16,128 bases of DNA from positions 1 through 16,128 of the forward strand of contig CATMOC010000015.1 in assembly GCA_950071955.1 (NCBI GenBank), in the 5' to 3' direction. Every line of letters starts with the position of its first letter. Within the stretch, counting starts at the first letter, position 1. Under the pieces are notes generated by a model that saw nothing but the letters and a program-made list of their open reading frames with translations, was not told where the DNA came from and did not search any database. Below, in pieces: positions 1-6,615 of this stretch. Source of the DNA: an uncultured Mesorhizobium sp. GTDB taxonomy: Bacteria > Pseudomonadota > Alphaproteobacteria > Rhizobiales > Rhizobiaceae. The position numbers and the translations under genes are program-made.

Positions 1-509
1 GCGACAAGGACGGCGAGGCGACCTACCGGCCGACCTGCCACTATGCCTACCACCCTTGCAACGACGCCGTGCTGTCGCTGCACGAGATGTTCGGCGCGGC
101 CGGCAAGGCGCAGCCGGTCCATCATGTGCTCGACGAGAACGAACTGGTCGACGGCAAGGACGAACTCGGCGTGCTCCTCTATGGCCATGAGAAGAACGCC
201 TATTGGTACGGCTCGCAGCTGACGCTCGAAGAGACGCGCAAGCTCGCGCCCTACCAGAATGCCACCGGCATGCAGGTGTCGTCGGCCGTGCTGGCCGGCA
301 TGGTCTGGGCGCTGGAAAATCCTGAAGCCGGCATCGTCGAGACCGACGAGATGGACTACCGGCGTTGCCTCGAGGTCCAGATGCCCTATCTCGGACCAGT
401 GAACGGCTATTACACCGACTGGACGCCGCTCGATGGTCGACCGGGGCTCTTCCCGGAAGATCTCGATACCAAGGATCCATGGCAGTTTCGCAACATCCTG
501 GTGCGCTGA
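1..509 (+). CDS. hss: homospermidine synthase, C-terminal part (5' truncated)
   Basis: The reading frame is open from base 3, so the start lies off the left edge; 168 codons are visible before the TGA at 507-509. The translation resembles the C-terminal third of the rhizobial/Blastochloris-type homospermidine synthase, with recognisable stretches HYAYHPCNDAVLSLHE, GVLLYGHEKNAYWYGS, NATGMQVSSAVLAGMVWA and the terminal PWQFRNILVR. The family condenses two putrescines (or putrescine plus spermidine) to homospermidine in an NAD+-dependent cytosolic reaction. Homospermidine is the major long polyamine of many rhizobia. The N-terminal Rossmann NAD-binding part is not in view, so integrity of the whole gene cannot be judged. 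The next gene starts 89 bases downstream with its own strong ribosome binding site, and no terminator hairpin with a U-tract is visible between them. The identification rests on recalled family sequence. Confidence 0.9.
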   Translation, partial: DKDGEATYRPTCHYAYHPCNDAVLSLHEMFGAAGKAQPVHHVLDENELVDGKDELGVLLYGHEKNAYWYGSQLTLEETRKLAPYQNATGMQVSSAVLAGMVWALENPEAGIVETDEMDYRRCLEVQMPYLGPVNGYYTDWTPLDGRPGLFPEDLDTKDPWQFRNILVR

Positions 510-598
510 AAACGAAGCGGGCTCCTTGTCGTTCAGCCTGCCTTGCTTTTGCCGGGCCGGCGCGGCATGAAACGGCATCCTGAGGAGAGGAGCGCACA

Positions 599-973
599 AT
601 GAGAACGGTTCGACTGCTTGCGGCTTCGGTCGCCCTTGCCACGCTGGCGGGATGCCAGATGGCAGGTCCGGGAAGCGGCCCGGTCGTGCGCGCGCCCTCG
701 GGCGTGGACGGAGACTGGGTCGGAACGGACGGCGTGGCGGTCTCCCGCTTCAGCAACGGCGCCTTCGAGACCTATGCCCGGGATACGGGAAACAAGCTCG
801 CCCAGGGCAGCTATTCGATGCGCGACTCCCGCACCATCGACATCACGCTGACCTCGCTGATCCGCCAGACGACGTCGAGCGTCGTCTGCTCGATGGTGAC
901 GTCGACCCAGCTCAACTGCACCAGTTCCAGCGGCAACCAGTTCGTCCTCGTACGCCGCGCCGGCGTCTCCTGA
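599..973 (+). CDS. omp10: Omp10-like outer-membrane lipoprotein
   Basis: A 124-residue precursor with a lipoprotein signal: basic start (MRTVR), hydrophobic core, and the lipobox LAGC with Cys19 as the predicted lipidated residue. The mature part closely resembles Brucella Omp10: an APSGVDGDWVG segment, then FSNGAFETYARDTGNKLAQGSY, the TSS region, and STQLNCTSSSGNQFVLVRR near the end. In Brucella this is a minor outer-membrane lipoprotein and antigen, and its biochemical role is unresolved. Cys99 in the LNC motif and the Cys in VVCSM could form a disulphide in the periplasm (inference). The start is well supported: a GAGGAGAGG purine tract at about 583-591 precedes the ATG by a good spacing. 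It stands between hss and a zinc metallopeptidase, same strand, 42 bases from the latter, so co-transcription downstream is possible. Confidence 0.85.
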   Translation: MRTVRLLAASVALATLAGCQMAGPGSGPVVRAPSGVDGDWVGTDGVAVSRFSNGAFETYARDTGNKLAQGSYSMRDSRTIDITLTSLIRQTTSSVVCSMVTSTQLNCTSSSGNQFVLVRRAGVS

Positions 974-1015
974 CCCTGACGGCGCTCCGCACCGGCCGGT
1001 TCTGACGGCCCGCCG

Positions 1016-1693
1016 ATGATCGTCGTTGCCGTCCTCCTGCTGCTGGCGATCGTGGTCCTGCCGCAGCTCTGGGTCCGGCACACGATCAGCAAGCATGGCG
1101 CGGAGCGGCCCGACCTGCCGGGAACGGGCGGCGAACTGGCGCGGCATCTGCTCGACCGCTTCGATCTGGGCAACGTTCCCGTCGAGATCACCGAGAAGGG
1201 CGACCACTACGATCCGGACGCCAAGGTGGTGCGGCTCCTGCGCCAGCATCATGACGGACGGTCGTTGTCGGCCATCGCGATCGCGGCGCACGAGATCTCG
1301 CACGCGCTTCAGGACGCCAATGGCGAGCGCAAGCTGGCGGCGCGGCAGCGACTGGCAAAGCTCGCCAACGTGACCGACCGCCTGGCGGGGATCTTCTTCA
1401 TCGCCGCCCCGGTCCTGACGCTGATCGCGCGCACGCCGGCCGCCTTCGTCGCCGTGATCGGTCTCGGCATCGGGCTGCTCGCCGTCCGCGTGCTGGTGAA
1501 CCTCGTCACCCTGCCGGTCGAGATGGACGCGAGCTTCTCCAAGGCGCTGCCGATCCTGCGCGAAGGGCGATACCTTTCCGAGGACGACCTGCCCGCCGCC
1601 CACAGCGTGCTGAGGGCAGCCGCCTTCACCTACGTCGCCGGCGCGCTCATTTCGCTGGTGAACCTTGCACGCTGGATCAGGCTCCTGCGATAA
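1016..1693 (+). CDS. YugP-type membrane zinc metallopeptidase
   Basis: A 225-residue integral membrane protein of the neutral zinc metallopeptidase family typified by Bacillus YugP (Pfam Zn_peptidase_2). It begins with a transmembrane segment (residues 1-17). A conserved GDHYDPDAKVVRLL stretch (about 62-75) follows, typical of the family. The zinc site is HEISH (His92, Glu93, His96) in AAHEISHALQD. Hydrophobic segments lie at about 123-138, 141-165 and 203-220. Glu169 in VTLPVEMDAS is the likely third zinc ligand, from the family pattern. The sequence therefore looks catalytically intact. The substrate is unknown; membrane-protein quality control is a reasonable inference. There is no convincing Shine-Dalgarno before the ATG at 1016, so translation may depend on coupling with the upstream lipoprotein gene. 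It ends 23 bases before the next gene, consistent with an operon. Confidence 0.82.
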   Translation: MIVVAVLLLLAIVVLPQLWVRHTISKHGAERPDLPGTGGELARHLLDRFDLGNVPVEITEKGDHYDPDAKVVRLLRQHHDGRSLSAIAIAAHEISHALQDANGERKLAARQRLAKLANVTDRLAGIFFIAAPVLTLIARTPAAFVAVIGLGIGLLAVRVLVNLVTLPVEMDASFSKALPILREGRYLSEDDLPAAHSVLRAAAFTYVAGALISLVNLARWIRLLR

Positions 1694-1716
1694 GGACGGC
1701 GGGGGAGGAGAAACCC

Positions 1717-2970
1717 ATGAGCACCCATTTCGACGAACTGGAGACGCGCGATCCAAAAGAGCGCGAAAGCGACCTCTTCGGGCGCCTGCCCGGCTTCCTC
1801 GCGCAGGCCGCATCCAGGGCGCCCGGGCTCGCCAAATGGCTGGAGGGCGTGCCGCTCGAGGCGGTGAATTCCCCCGCCGCGCTCGCGGCTCTGCCGGTGC
1901 TGCGCAAGTCCGAACTGATGGAATTGCAGGCCGGGTCTCCCCCGTTCGGCGGTTTCGCCGACGAGAGCGCCCTTGGAGGGCGACGCGTCTTCCTTTCCCC
2001 AGGCCCTATCTGGGAGCCGGAGTGGACGGAGGATGAGGCCTTCCACAATGCACGCGCCTTCTTCGCCGCCGGCATTCGATCCGGAGACCGCGTGCATAAC
2101 GCTTTCGCCTACCACATGACGCCCGGCGGGTTCCTGCTCGACGCGGGCGCGCGCGCCCTCGGCTGCACGGTCTTTCCGGCCGGCACCGGCAACACGGACA
2201 TGCAGGTGGAGGCCGCGGCCGCGCTCAAGCCGGCCGTCTATTGCGGCACGCCCGACTTTCTCAAGGTCATGCTCGACCGCGCCGCGCAGGCGGGCAAGGA
2301 CCTTTCCTCGTTCCGCCGCGGCCTCGTCTCGGGCGGCGCTCTCTTCCCGTCGCTCAGGGCGGAGTATGCCGGTCGGGGCATCAAGGTGCTGCAATGCTAC
2401 GCCACGGCCGAGTTCGGCGTCATCGCCTACGAGACCGCCAGCGAGGATGGCGAGCCGAACCCCGGCATGGTGATCAACGAGAACCTGATCGTCGAGATCG
2501 TCAGGCCCGGCACGGGCGACCCGGTGGAGGATGGCGAGGTCGGCGAGGTGGTCGTCACCGGGTTCAACCCAGTTTACCCGCTGGTGCGCCTGGGCACTGG
2601 CGACCTGTCCGCAATCATCCCCGGCGCCTCCCCTTGCGGGCGCACCGGCCGGCGGCTGAAAGGCTGGATGGGTCGCGCCGACCAGCGCACGAAGATCAAG
2701 GGCATGTTCGTCGACCCGAAGCAGGTCGCGGAGATCGTCAGGCGTCATCCCGAGATCGCCAAGGCGCGGCTCGTGGTCACGCGCAACGGCGAGAGCGACG
2801 CGATGGAACTGCGCGCCGAGAAAGCCGACGGCGCAGCGCCGGATGCTTCGGCCATCGCCGCGTCGCTGCGCGACCTGACGAAGCTCGGCGGAACGGTCGA
2901 GATCGTGGAGGCGGGCGCGTTGCCCAATGACGGCAAGGTGATCGCCGACGAGAGGGACTATGCGAAGTGA
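1717..2970 (+). CDS. PaaK-like adenylate-forming enzyme (AMP-binding), atypical P-loop
   Basis: 417 residues, the usual size for phenylacetate-CoA-ligase-like proteins of the ANL superfamily. Visible motifs are an A5-like QCYATAEFGVIAYE (about 229-242), the A7-like RLGTGDLS (about 289-296), the A8 hinge GWMGRADQRTKIKGMFVDP (about 316-334), and a C-terminal PNDGKVIADERDY whose Lys matches the A10 catalytic lysine position. At the place of the Ser/Thr/Gly-rich nucleotide loop (SSGTTG in PaaK) it instead reads RVFLSPGPIWEPEW (about 89-102). I recall similar SPGP-IxEPE segments in a proteobacterial subfamily annotated as AMP-binding or PaaK-like, so this is probably a subfamily trait and not damage. 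Substrate and pathway are unknown; no paa or transporter genes are adjacent to suggest aromatic catabolism. The ATG has a strong GGAGGAG at about 1704-1710. It follows the metallopeptidase by 23 bases. Confidence 0.82.
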   Translation: MSTHFDELETRDPKERESDLFGRLPGFLAQAASRAPGLAKWLEGVPLEAVNSPAALAALPVLRKSELMELQAGSPPFGGFADESALGGRRVFLSPGPIWEPEWTEDEAFHNARAFFAAGIRSGDRVHNAFAYHMTPGGFLLDAGARALGCTVFPAGTGNTDMQVEAAAALKPAVYCGTPDFLKVMLDRAAQAGKDLSSFRRGLVSGGALFPSLRAEYAGRGIKVLQCYATAEFGVIAYETASEDGEPNPGMVINENLIVEIVRPGTGDPVEDGEVGEVVVTGFNPVYPLVRLGTGDLSAIIPGASPCGRTGRRLKGWMGRADQRTKIKGMFVDPKQVAEIVRRHPEIAKARLVVTRNGESDAMELRAEKADGAAPDASAIAASLRDLTKLGGTVEIVEAGALPNDGKVIADERDYAK

Positions 2971-3134
2971 CCCGCGGGCAGGCGCAGGAAGCTCTTGCAT
3001 CCGCCGTGTGCGGGTGTGAACATGAACGCCACGGGATGTCACGGGCCTGACAAGCAGCCGGTTCAAGACACCGACGACAAGATCTGTTTCGGAGTGCCGG
3101 TCCGCCGGATCCGGAACGCCACGGGAGACTGACG
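2971..3134. promoter_or_regulatory. intergenic leader of the 5'-nucleotidase gene with 13-bp direct repeats
   Basis: This 164-base gap separates the PaaK-like gene from the nucleotidase and should carry the latter's promoter. A weak sigma-70-like candidate is TTGCAT at 2995-3000 with GAACAT at 3018-3023 (17-base spacing, poor -10 match). The 13-mer GAACGCCACGGGA occurs twice, at 3024-3036 and 3114-3126, the second copy overlapping the ribosome binding site (GGGAG, 3123-3127). The self-complementary CCGGATCCGG lies at 3105-3114. No terminator with a U-tract is visible for the upstream gene. All regulatory assignments here are tentative. Confidence 0.3.
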
Positions 3135-5354
3135 ATGAAGAAGATAGCCACCCTTGCCGCGATGTCGGCATCGATGCTTGCCATGTCCACGGCGGCTTCG
3201 TTTGCCGACTACACGCTGAACATCCTGCACATCAACGACTGGCACAGCCGCATCGAATCGAACAACAAGTACGAGTCCACCTGCTCGGCCGAGGACGAAG
3301 GGAAGGGCGAGTGCTTCGGCGGCGCCGCGCGCCTCGTCACCATCATCGACGATCGCCGCGAGGCGCTCGCCAACGAGAACCTGCTGGTCCTCAATGCCGG
3401 CGACAATTTCCAGGGCTCGCTCTTCTACACGACGTTCAAGGGAACCGCGGAAGCCGAGTTCCTGAACCGCATGAAGTTCGACGCCATGACGGTCGGCAAC
3501 CACGAGTTCGACGACGGCGAGGACGCCCTCGTGCCGTTCCTCGAGAAGGTGGAGTTCCCCGTGCTCAGCGCCAACGTGGCGCCGAACGCCCAGTCGAAGG
3601 TCGGCGACATGATCAAGCCGTCGCTGGTGCTTGACGTCGGCGGCCAGAAGATCGGCATTGTGGGCGCGGTCACGACCGACACGCCGGAGATCGCCTCGCC
3701 GGGACCCAACATCGCCATCGAGGACGACGTCGCGACGATCACCGCCGAGGTGAAGAAGCTCCAGGACCAGGGCATCAACAAGATCATCGCGCTCACGCAT
3801 GTCGGATACGCGCGCGACATGGAGGCGATCGCCAAGATCCCCGGCGTTGACGTGGTCGTCGGCGGTCACTCGCATACGCTCCTGTCGAACACCGACGACA
3901 AGGCTGCCGGCCCCTACCCAACCATGATCGAGAACCCGGAAGGCTATCAGGTTCCCGTCACGCAGGCGGCCTCCTACTCGAAGTATCTCGGCGAACTGAA
4001 GGTGGTCTTCAACGACGAGGGCGTCGTGACGTCGGCGATGGGCGATCCGATCCTGCTCGACAAGTCGATCGTGCCGGATGAGGCGGTGCTTGCCCGCATC
4101 AAGGAACTCGGCGCGCCGATCGAGGAACTGAAGGGCCGCGAAGTCTCGGAGACGACGGCGCCGATCGACGGGAGCCGCGACACCTGCCGCGCGCAGGAAT
4201 GCGAGATGGGCAATCTCATTGCCGATGCCATGCTCGACCGCACGGCCGACCAGGGCGTAACCATTGCCGTGCAGAACGGCGGCGGCATCCGTGCCTCGAT
4301 CGACGAAGGCACGATCACCATGGGCGAGGTGCTCACGGTGCTGCCGTTCCCGAACACGCTGGCGACCTTCCAGATCACGGGTGCCGACCTGCGCGCGTCG
4401 ATCGCGGCCGGTCTGTCCGAGATCGAGGAAGGCAAGGGCAAATTCCCGCAGGTCGCGGGGCTCAAGTACACCTTCGACAAGTCGGCCGCGCCGGACGACC
4501 GCCTGAAATCGATCCAGACGATGGAGAACGGTGCCTGGGTGCCGCTCGAGGACGGCAAGCTCTATACGGTCGCGACCAACAACTTCGTGCGCGGCGGCGG
4601 CGACGGCTACAAGCTGTTCGCCAACAATGCGCAGAACGCCTACGACTTCGGTCCTGGCCTCGAACAGGTGGTCGCCGACTACCTCGCCGAAAACCGGCCG
4701 TTCACGCCCGCGCTTGACGGCCGCATCACCGAGGTGAGCGCAGCCGCTCCGGCGCCGGCGGCAGCCGAGCCCGAGAAGAAGGCCGAGATGACGCCGGCCG
4801 CCGAGCCGGAAGCCAAGATGCCGGAGTTGCCGGCCGCGTCCTCCAGCCTCACGACAACCGCGCCGACGGTGCCTGCGGGCGATACGGCCATGAAGGCTGA
4901 GGAAGAAGCCAAGATGGCGGCCGAGAAGGCTGCGGCCGATGCCGCCGCCAAGGCCGAAGAGGAGGCCAAGGCCGCTGCCATGAAGGCCGAAGAGGAAGCC
5001 AAGGCTGCCGCAATGAAGGCCGAGGAAGAGAAGATGGCTGCGGAGAAGGCTGCGGCCGAGGTCAAGACGCCCGACCTCCCCGCCATGTCCTCGACCCTGA
5101 CGACCGAACCGCCGGCAGTTCCGGCCGAAGAGCCGCAAAAGACCGCGATGGCTGCGCCGGACAAGCCGGCCGACGGCGCGATGGCGCAGGGCAAGGAGCC
5201 CTACGTCATCATGCGCGGCGACAACTACTGGAAACTGGCCGTGAAGTTCTACGGCGACGGCATGAAGTGGTCGATGCTCAAGGACGCGAACCCGGACCTC
5301 GATCCCGATCGCCTGCCGATCGGCGGCTCGCTGGTGGTACCGGCCGCGAACTGA
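3135..5354 (+). CDS. exported 5'-nucleotidase/UDP-sugar hydrolase-type metallophosphatase with C-terminal LysM
   Basis: 739 residues. A cleavable signal peptide (about 1-24, ending AASFA) is followed by a calcineurin-like metallophosphatase domain with all expected metal ligands: NDWH (Asp35, His37), GDNFQGS (Asp90), GNHEFD (Asn122, His123), THVGYARD (His222) and GGHSH (His245, His247). The 5'-nucleotidase C-terminal domain follows (about 345-520), with QNGGGIRASI, TVLPFPNTLAT and NNFVRGGGDGYKLF, the substrate-binding elements of UshA/CD73-type enzymes. Expected activity is periplasmic hydrolysis of nucleotides and possibly UDP-sugars, releasing nucleoside and phosphate. Residues about 535-685 are an Ala/Glu/Lys/Pro-rich linker with 11-residue repeats. 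Residues about 688-737 form a LysM domain (YVIMRGDNYWKLAVKFYGDG ... SLVVPAAN), which should bind peptidoglycan. UshA is about 550 residues, so the tail adds nearly 200. The ATG has GGGAG seven bases upstream. A strong terminator follows, so this is probably a single-gene unit. Confidence 0.9.
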   Translation: MKKIATLAAMSASMLAMSTAASFADYTLNILHINDWHSRIESNNKYESTCSAEDEGKGECFGGAARLVTIIDDRREALANENLLVLNAGDNFQGSLFYTTFKGTAEAEFLNRMKFDAMTVGNHEFDDGEDALVPFLEKVEFPVLSANVAPNAQSKVGDMIKPSLVLDVGGQKIGIVGAVTTDTPEIASPGPNIAIEDDVATITAEVKKLQDQGINKIIALTHVGYARDMEAIAKIPGVDVVVGGHSHTLLSNTDDKAAGPYPTMIENPEGYQVPVTQAASYSKYLGELKVVFNDEGVVTSAMGDPILLDKSIVPDEAVLARIKELGAPIEELKGREVSETTAPIDGSRDTCRAQECEMGNLIADAMLDRTADQGVTIAVQNGGGIRASIDEGTITMGEVLTVLPFPNTLATFQITGADLRASIAAGLSEIEEGKGKFPQVAGLKYTFDKSAAPDDRLKSIQTMENGAWVPLEDGKLYTVATNNFVRGGGDGYKLFANNAQNAYDFGPGLEQVVADYLAENRPFTPALDGRITEVSAAAPAPAAAEPEKKAEMTPAAEPEAKMPELPAASSSLTTTAPTVPAGDTAMKAEEEAKMAAEKAAADAAAKAEEEAKAAAMKAEEEAKAAAMKAEEEKMAAEKAAAEVKTPDLPAMSSTLTTEPPAVPAEEPQKTAMAAPDKPADGAMAQGKEPYVIMRGDNYWKLAVKFYGDGMKWSMLKDANPDLDPDRLPIGGSLVVPAAN
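4818..5129 (+). repeat. duplicated Pro/Ser/Thr motif flanking the hendecad region
   Basis: A 21-residue motif, MPELPAASSSLTTTAPTVPA plus one residue (4818-4880), recurs after the charged repeats as TPDLPAMSSTLTTEPPAVPA plus one residue (5067-5129). About two thirds of positions are identical, pattern xPxLPAxSSxLTTxxPxVPA. The two copies bracket the Lys/Glu/Ala coil, so the linker has a symmetric layout: motif, coil, motif, LysM. Function is unknown; flexible hinges at each end of a rigid spacer would fit. Confidence 0.75.
4893..5048 (+). repeat. 33-bp (11-residue) repeats in the nucleotidase linker
   Basis: Within the nucleotidase gene, an 11-residue unit KAEEEAKAAAM is repeated. A first copy, KAEEEAKMAAE, is at 4893-4925, followed by an 8-residue spacer KAAADAAA. 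Two tandem copies are identical at protein level (4950-4982 and 4983-5015), and a degenerate copy begins at 5016. The two perfect protein copies differ at several third codon positions, so they are not a very recent slippage product. The 11-residue (hendecad) period with alternating charge and Ala suggests a long straight or slightly right-handed helical coil, working as a rigid periplasmic spacer before the LysM domain (inference). Confidence 0.85.
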
Positions 5355-5373
5355 CGGCCGAACGGATGGACGG

Positions 5374-5405
5374 GACCCGCCCTCCCCTGCGAGGGCGGGT
5401 CTTTT
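5374..5405 (+). terminator. intrinsic (Rho-independent) terminator after the nucleotidase gene
   Basis: A perfect 11-bp stem, GACCCGCCCTC (5374-5384) pairing with GAGGGCGGGTC (5391-5401), closes a 6-base loop (CCCTGC) and is followed by TTTT at 5402-5405, then CGTTT. It starts 19 bases after the nucleotidase stop codon. The GC-rich stem and short U-tract make it a convincing intrinsic terminator that separates the nucleotidase from hemH. Confidence 0.88.
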
Positions 5406-5490
5406 CGTTTCGGCCGGTCTCGCGGCAATTGGTCCGATTGTCTTGCATCCGCGTACACCTATTTCCGGTACCGCCGATGGGGGCATCTCG

Positions 5491-6555
5491 ATGACGATCA
5501 ATTCACGAGCCGACATGACGCACACCACCGCGACGGGTCCGTTGCCGCAGGGCCATCCCCCGGTGGCGCAGCCGAAGGTGGGCGTGCTGCTTGTCAATCT
5601 CGGCACGCCGGACGGAACGGACCGCGCATCGATGCGGCGCTACCTGGCGGAATTCCTGTCGGACCGCCGCGTGATCGAATGGCCGCGCGCGGTCTGGTAT
5701 CCGGTGCTCTACGGCATCGTGCTGAACACTCGGCCGAAGAAGTCGGGCGCGCTCTACGACAAGATCTGGAACCGCGAGAAGGACGAATCGCCGCTCCGCA
5801 CCTACACGCGCGCGCAGGGCGAAAAACTCGCCGCCGCGCTGTCCGCGCATGACAACGTCGTGGTCGAGTGGGCGATGCGCTACGGCAATCCCTCGATCGA
5901 AAGCGTGCTGGAACGCATGACCAAGGCGGGATGCCGCCGGATCGTGATGTTCCCTCTCTATCCGCAATATTCCGCCACCACGACGGCGACCGTGAACGAC
6001 AAATTCTTCGAGGCGCTGATGAAGATGCGCTGGCAGCCGGCAGTCCGCACCGTGCCGGCCTATCACGACGAGCCGGTCTACATCGACGCGCTGGCGCGCT
6101 CGATCGAGAAGCACCTCGCCTCGCTCGACTTCGAGCCGGAGGTCGTGATCGCCTCCTACCACGGCATTCCGCAGAGCTACTTCAAGGCCGGCGACCCCTA
6201 TCACTGCCATTGCCAGAAGACGACGCGCCTGCTGCGCGAACGGCTCGGCTGGGACGAGACGAAGCTGATTACGACGTTCCAGTCGCGGTTCGGCCCGGAG
6301 GAATGGTTGCAGCCCTATACCGACAAGACGGTGGAGCGGCTGGCGAAAGAGGGCGTGAAATCGATCGCCGTGTTCAATCCGGGCTTCGTGGCGGATTGCC
6401 TGGAGACGCTGGAGGAGATCGCCGGCGAGGTCGGGCATCTCTTCCATGAGAATGGGGGTACGAACTTCTCGCATATTCCCTGCCTGAACGACAGCGACGA
6501 GGGCATGGCCGTGATCGAGGCGATGGTGCGGCGCGAACTGGGCGGCTGGGTCTGA
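5491..6555 (+). CDS. hemH: ferrochelatase
   Basis: 354 residues from the ATG at 5491, the usual size for alphaproteobacterial ferrochelatase. The enzyme inserts Fe2+ into protoporphyrin IX, the last step of protoheme synthesis, at the cytoplasmic membrane or in the cytosol. Seen: VGVLLVNLGTPD near the start, the FPLYPQYSATTTAT signature (about 154-167), ASYHGIPQSY with the metal-binding/catalytic His224, CHCQKTTRLL, FQSRFGPEEWLQPYT and GFVADCLETLEEI carrying the conserved acidic residues. I chose 5491 because GGGG (5479-5482) sits at a suitable distance; the frame stays open upstream with a TTG at 5443, and a second ATG at 5515 is also possible, because the first 20 residues are not conserved. 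No Irr-type or other iron-responsive box is obvious in the 85 bases after the upstream terminator. The oxidoreductase gene follows by 60 bases. Confidence 0.95.
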   Translation: MTINSRADMTHTTATGPLPQGHPPVAQPKVGVLLVNLGTPDGTDRASMRRYLAEFLSDRRVIEWPRAVWYPVLYGIVLNTRPKKSGALYDKIWNREKDESPLRTYTRAQGEKLAAALSAHDNVVVEWAMRYGNPSIESVLERMTKAGCRRIVMFPLYPQYSATTTATVNDKFFEALMKMRWQPAVRTVPAYHDEPVYIDALARSIEKHLASLDFEPEVVIASYHGIPQSYFKAGDPYHCHCQKTTRLLRERLGWDETKLITTFQSRFGPEEWLQPYTDKTVERLAKEGVKSIAVFNPGFVADCLETLEEIAGEVGHLFHENGGTNFSHIPCLNDSDEGMAVIEAMVRRELGGWV

Positions 6556-6615
6556 GGCGAACGGAACCGACAGACGCCCCATCCGTTGCCGGAGCGTCCA
6601 GAGGGAACCTCCATA

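Noticed and set aside
543..573. Possible hairpin TGCCG ... CGGCA after hss
   Set aside because: The stem is only 5 bp and the T-run lies before it, not after, so it is not an intrinsic terminator for hss.
533..1813. Minus-strand open frame of 426 codons across the lipoprotein and protease genes
   Set aside because: Same antisense artefact; the composition is Arg/Gly/Asp-rich without motifs, and both plus-strand genes are well supported.
2993..5452. The 12-mer TCTTGCATCCGC occurs at 2993-3004 and 5441-5452, both in intergenic DNA before genes
   Set aside because: By rough estimate several 12-mer matches are expected by chance in 16 kb, and no consistent -10 element follows at a fixed distance in both.
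3063..5606. Minus-strand open frame of 847 codons opposite the nucleotidase
   Set aside because: It is rich in Arg, His and Gly with no recognisable domain, and lies exactly antisense to a gene with clear family motifs. High-GC codon bias keeps this frame free of stops.
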